Part shown: one piece after another, positions 59,733-64,000 of the stretch
Numbering within the stretch: the stretch's first letter is position 1
How the letters are laid out: each line of letters opens with the position of its first letter
Origin: Schistocephalus solidus
Taxonomy: Eukaryota; Platyhelminthes; Cestoda; Diphyllobothriidea; Diphyllobothriidae
NCBI GenBank assembly: GCA_017591395.1
Contig: WEDG01002093.1
Span: 124,001 to 188,000, forward strand
Reading direction: 5' to 3'
DNA length: 64,000 bases
Position numbers and translations under genes: made by a program
Notes under the pieces: model-generated
Told to the model about the DNA's origin: nothing
The model's database searches: none
Seen by the model: the letters and a program-made list of their open reading frames with translations, nothing else

Positions 59733-60689
59733 TGCTGCTTTGTAGGTTAATCCTCCATTGATCTACGTTTGACCCTCGAGCAGGGGTCGCTTCTCTGTGA
59801 GTTCGAGAAAAGTCGCATGATGGATGGGCCGTATTAGTTTCTGTCTCGACACCGGCGTCAGATTTATTATATTTAGAAATGCGCTGATTTGCCGTCACTG
59901 TGGGTTCCCCAGTATCGGTCTCTGTCCTACCTCTCCTATACACCAATGACATATCCGACTCCATTCCACTGATTATGAGGTTGTGCACAGCGATCTACAA
60001 ATCCAAATAACCTGTCTACGTGTGACAGGCTATCTGGGCCACTAGTACATATGTAGCAAACTGCGCCAAAGGATACCATTAAAACAGAACAGGGACATTT
60101 ACGTTCTACCACGCGAATGAAGTTTAGCACAATTCATTGAATGCAATTTACACGAACGACGGTTGCGCAGTGGTAGTCTTCGTGTACACGCGAGTCACTG
60201 AGTAAGAGCATGCGTATCCTACATTATTTTGTGTATTCGATGATTCGGTAGCCCAGAGTAACGTGCACGTCAACTCCAAATGCAAACCATAATTGGGTTT
60301 AGTACGGTACTACTTATAAATAAAATAATGAAGAAGAAAACAGCTAAAAACCTCAACATTAGACACCTGTAGTCAAAACTAAGGGGACGGCCGAATTGAA
60401 CGCCTGACTCTAGACAATAAAGACGTGTGCTCGTTCGCATCTGTCACACGCGTGCACGAGAATAATTTGACAATACGGGTAACCCGCAGTTTTGAGATCA
60501 ACGTTGATGTCGACTTCAGGTGGGCAAGGAAAACCACCAAGAAGATAGAAAACAACCTACAAGTAAGTCGGATAGAATTTCACGGGAGATTGATGTGGAG
60601 ACATGCACAAAGTTGTTCAACAGAAGATAACAGTTTGTTTGTGCTGGAGAGGATGGAGTGGTGTTAGGCCCGGGCTGTTCCATTAAAGA

Positions 60690-61427
60690 TTTTAACGCAT
60701 CCGGGTGGACTGGCCGAAAGGACACATGAGATGGCTGAACAGCCTGCGCAGTACGGGCAGGTGGTGCATGTGTGGCGGATGAATGTTAAGCCTTCCGGTG
60801 CTGGCTGGTACTTCGGTTGCAGTACGATTGTCTAGTAAGTAACCGACCAAGTCAATGTGTGCTTCACGTGTGTGGAGGACAGGTTGGAACTGCTTGCACA
60901 TTCCTAGTGAATGAGAGACAATGGATGTGCTGCGGAGTGGGAACATCTGAGGAGTCTCCTCATTATCCATGCTGGTGGGGCGGTGGTGGTGGTGGTGGTG
61001 GTGGCGGTGGTGTCTCGTAAGATGGAGGCCGGTTGATAGCCTTATTGATTTGCACTTGCTTAATTGACTTCTTCACGGTGTCCTTTTATCACTGCTCTTG
61101 TGCACGTTGTTTGCGAGCAATTGCAGTGACTTCGCCTTAGCAAAATCATTTGGGCAGGTGATTTTACCACTCAATTGCAGTTTCACCTGCCGGTGCTGAT
61201 GATGAGAATTTCAGTTCTTATCAGTGTCTCCGTGCCTGTGACGCATTTACTTCACTTCTCACCCGGAGGTAGCAGAGGTGCACCCAGCTGAGCATTCTTT
61301 CCTGGGCAGTCCGTGTCACTGTCCCGTGCCGAAGCATATTTAAGACCACGACCATGTACTTCCTCAATTTGCGTTGAGGGGACAATCTTTGCGATTCCAG
61401 ACAGTGCTATAGCCTAGCAAGAGTTGG
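60690..61427 (-). pseudogene. Degraded LINE C-terminal region (inverted copy)
   Basis: The mirror image of 62,405-63,140. The minus strand carries a decayed finger tail at 60,970-60,692 (HIDLVGYLLDNRTATE, HLMCPFGQ) and the decayed region after the reverse transcriptase near 61,280-61,427. Confidence 0.65.
60971..61013. repeat. GGT microsatellite, left arm
   Basis: Pure GGT triplets with two GGC variants. The mirror copy is at 62,817-62,857 and has slightly fewer repeats. Confidence 0.95.
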
Positions 61428-61984
61428 AATGGCTCTAGAGATCCAACCGGGTATTGGGTTGTCAACGTTTACGCCTTAAGTAATTGCGCTGCCTTGGTAG
61501 GCGAATTAGTCAACTAAGGTTGCTCTCATTCATGTAAGACAACTGTCTTCTCCGTGCTAATTTCTAATTTGAATTTAGAGTAACTAGCGCCACAGGCATG
61601 CAAACTCCGCTGCATATGAATTTTAATCGTTGTACTCCGAGGGCAGTCATTCGGGAGTGAGTATGTACCCTGGAAACTGCTACAAATACCTGCATGCGCC
61701 AGATGTCGAGCAGCTGTCCGTGTTTTTTTTTCATTTATTTTTTACTTGTGGTCCGTCCTCACAGTAGATCTGCGTCAGCATGACGAAGAAAAAGAGGCCA
61801 AAGATGGTGGGAGCGGGTATGCCACTCAGTCTCAGCCACTTTTTCACGGCGAATGCCTCTGAAACTGACCTGATATCATCAACGCCTGTCATCGCCCTAC
61901 CTGCTAATCTCCATCTCTGCAGATCGGGTATTTATTCACTCATGAATGGGCTTACATCGATCCAAACAATATGACTTGAAAAGA
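61428..61984. other. Spacer of the inverted repeat, unassigned part
   Basis: Unique within the window. A 64-codon frame at 61,780-61,974 has no recognised motif. Confidence 0.4.
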
Positions 61985-63140
61985 GAACCTGAAAATTCGC
62001 AATAATCGCAGAGGAATCTCGTTGTTAAAAAGGGCCGCGAGATGTTTGCTTGCATGAATTAAAGTCATCTCAACGGCCATTTGGAACAAGGACTTTTGCC
62101 ATAAAGGCAGTGTGACTTCCGACGCCACGTCGGAATCAATGACAGCATCTTCGTCACCCATCACTTACAGGAAAAGTGTTAGAAAAAAACGCACACAGGT
62201 CCACAGTACCTTCATGAATATCACGAAATCCTTTGTAATGGTAAATCGCAATGAACTCTGGAAAGTTCTGCAGAACTTCGGATATCCAGAGCGATTCACG
62301 CAAACAATGCGACACCCGCGCGATATGGTGATGACACGCGTTGAGGATATCAGGTCAGTCTTGGAGGCATTTGCCGTGCAAAATGGGGTGAAACTGAGTG
62401 GTGTAACCCTTGCTCGGCTATAGCACTGTCTGGAATCGCAAAGATTGTCCCCTCAACGCAAATTGAGGAAGTACATGGTCGTGGTCGTAAATATGCTTCG
62501 GCACGGGACGGTGACACGGACTGCCCAGGAAAGAATGCTCAGCTGGGTGCACCTCTGCTACCTCCGTGTGAGAAGTGAAGTAAATGCGTCACAGGCACGG
62601 AGACACTGATAAGAACTGAAATTCTCATCATCAGCACCGGCAGGTGAAACTGCAATTGAGTGGTAAAATCACCTGCCCAAATGATTTTGCTAAGGCGAAG
62701 TCACTGCAATTGCTCGCAAACAACGTGCACAAGAGCAGTGATAAAAGGACACCGTGAAGAAGTCAATTAAGCAAGTGCAAATCAATAAGGCTATCAACCG
62801 GCCTCCATCTTACGAGACACCACCGCCACCACCACCACCACCACCGCCCCACCAGCATGGATAATGAGGAGACTCCTCAGATGTTCCCACTCCGCAGCAC
62901 ATCCATTGTCTCTCATTCACTAGGAATGTGCAAGCAGTTCCAACCTGTCCTCCACACACGTGAAGCACACATTGACTTGGTCGGTTACTTACTAGACAAT
63001 CGTACTGCAACCGAAATACCAGCCAGCACCGGAAGGCTTGACATGCATCCGCCACACATGCACCACCTGCCCGTACTGCGCAGGCTGTTCAGCCATCTCA
63101 TGTGTCCTTTCGGCCAGTACACCCGTATGCGTTAAAATCT
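61985..63140 (+). pseudogene. LINE reverse transcriptase and tail, broken (copy D)
   Basis: Starts with NRRGISLL (61,998), then CDFRRHVGINDSIF (62,115), then 62,190-62,420 with MNITKSFVMVNRNELWKVLQNFGYPERF and SEAFAVQNGVK-like text, i.e. reverse transcriptase fingers and palm up to just before motif B. Near 62,405-62,420 it enters the right arm and jumps to the region after the polymerase (WNRK, LRKYMVVVVNMLRHGTVT, LSWVHLCYLR). A decayed finger tail follows at 62,857-63,135. The jump means the YADD-containing part has been deleted. It is inactive. Confidence 0.75.
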
Positions 63141-64000
63141 TTAATGGTACAGCCCGGGGCTAACAGCACTCCATCCTCTCCTGCACAAACAAACTGTTAT
63201 CTTCTGTTGGACAACTTTGTGCATGTCTCCACATCAATCTCCCGTGAAATTCTATCCGACTTACTTGCAGGTTGTTGTCTATCTTCTTGGTGGTTTTCCT
63301 TGCCCACCTGAAGTCGACATCAACGTTGACCTCAAAACTGCGGGTCACCCGTATTGTCAAATTATTCTCGTGCACGCGTGTGACCGATGCGAACGAACAC
63401 ACGTCTTTATTGTCTAGAGTCAGGCGTTCAATTCGGCCGTCCCCTTAGTTTTGACTACAGGTGTCTAATGTTGAGGTTTTTAGCTGTTTTCTTCTTCATT
63501 ATTTTATTTATAAGTAGTACCGTACTAAACCCAATTATGGTTTGCATTTGGAGTTGACGTGCATGTTACTCTGTGCTACCGAATCATCGAATACACAAAA
63601 TAATGTAGGATACGCATGCTCTTACTCAGTGACTCGCGTGTACACGAAGACTACCACTGCGCAACCGTCGTTCGTGTAAATTGCATTCAATGAATTGTGC
63701 TAAACTTCATTCGCGTGGTAGAACGTAAATGTCCCTGTTCTGTTTTAATGGTATCCTTTGGCGCAGTTTGCTACATATGTACTAGTGGCCCAGATAGCCT
63801 GTCACACGTAGACAGGTTATTTGGATTTGTAGATCGCTGTGCACAACCTCATAATCAGTGGAATGGAGTCGGATATGTCATTGGTGTATAGGAGAGGTAA
63901 GACAGAGACCAATACTGGGGAACCCACAGTGACGGCAAATCAGCGCATTTCTAAATATAATATATCTGACGCCGGTGTCGAGACAGAAACTAATACGGCC
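62405..64000. repeat. Large inverted repeat, right arm (runs off the window)
   Basis: Matches the left arm base for base apart from scattered substitutions. The last base of the window corresponds to 59,827 in the left arm, so the arm may continue further. Confidence 0.95.

Larger units (their letters stand above)
59280..59962 (-). repeat. Duplicated segment carrying the glycine-rich gene, copy 2
   Basis: Matches 39,150-39,833. Unlike copy 1, its right side continues into the arm of the large inverted repeat. Confidence 0.85.
59827..61427. repeat. Large inverted repeat, left arm
   Basis: The reverse complement of 62,405-64,000. Paired positions sum to about 123,830 throughout, so indels are few. 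Translated frames in the two arms differ at about 4 of 80 residues, pointing to roughly 97-98 percent base identity. The inner boundary is sharp at about 61,427. Confidence 0.95.

Noticed and set aside
60425..60667. A conserved 80-residue protein, because it is open in both palindrome arms
   Set aside because: The conservation is explained by the recent duplication of the arms. No independent support exists.

Overview
This is nuclear DNA of a repeat-rich metazoan. The most likely source is a flatworm, and probably a diphyllobothriidean tapeworm (Spirometra, Dibothriocephalus or Schistocephalus type). That is an inference from the mobile elements, not from a single-copy marker. The elements are a non-LTR retrotransposon (LINE) whose reverse transcriptase is followed by C2H2-like fingers, Penelope-like elements (PLEs) carrying a reverse transcriptase and a GIY-YIG nuclease, and many tRNA-derived SINEs. 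Coding density is very low, and most open frames are chance or decayed transposon frames.

Layout: 1-4,100 holds a dispersed repeat and a decayed LINE, whose 3' region is split by two head-to-tail copies of a ~365-bp repeat. 5,640-10,100 holds a SINE, a decayed PLE on the minus strand with an inverted scrap of its own 3' end, a second LINE tail and a further PLE scrap. 10,540-12,161 is a GC-rich region leading into the best candidate host exon, part of the prodomain of a TGF-beta/BMP-like ligand, with a splice donor at 12,162. A possible next exon lies near 28,167. 12,162-32,200 is mainly non-coding, with short repeats, SINEs, microsatellites and a small element with perfect 37-bp terminal inverted repeats. 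32,222-35,660 is a pair of PLEs in inverted orientation. 35,660-37,215 is a tandem array of tRNA-like SINE units. 38,735-42,372 holds satellite-like dimers, a small secreted glycine-rich peptide gene and further SINE units. 43,560-44,960 is a ~240-bp tandem array. 47,455-49,860 holds a third LINE tail. 51,960-52,345 and 55,340-57,440 are PLE remnants, the second being the most complete PLE here. 57,594-58,040 is another SINE unit ending in a long TA tract. 59,280-64,000 is dominated by an inverted duplication with arms of at least 1.6 kb around a ~1-kb spacer. It begins beside a second copy of the glycine-rich gene and runs off the window end.

Only two kinds of plausible host gene are supported: the BMP-like exon(s), and the two copies of a 60-62-residue secreted peptide with a TATA-like box. 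Everything else that is recognisable is mobile or repetitive. The most unusual features are the large palindrome with a breakpoint inside a LINE, the duplicated secreted-peptide gene at its edge, the dimeric repeats that share their 3' tail with the LINE, and the tandem tRNA-like arrays next to TA microsatellites.
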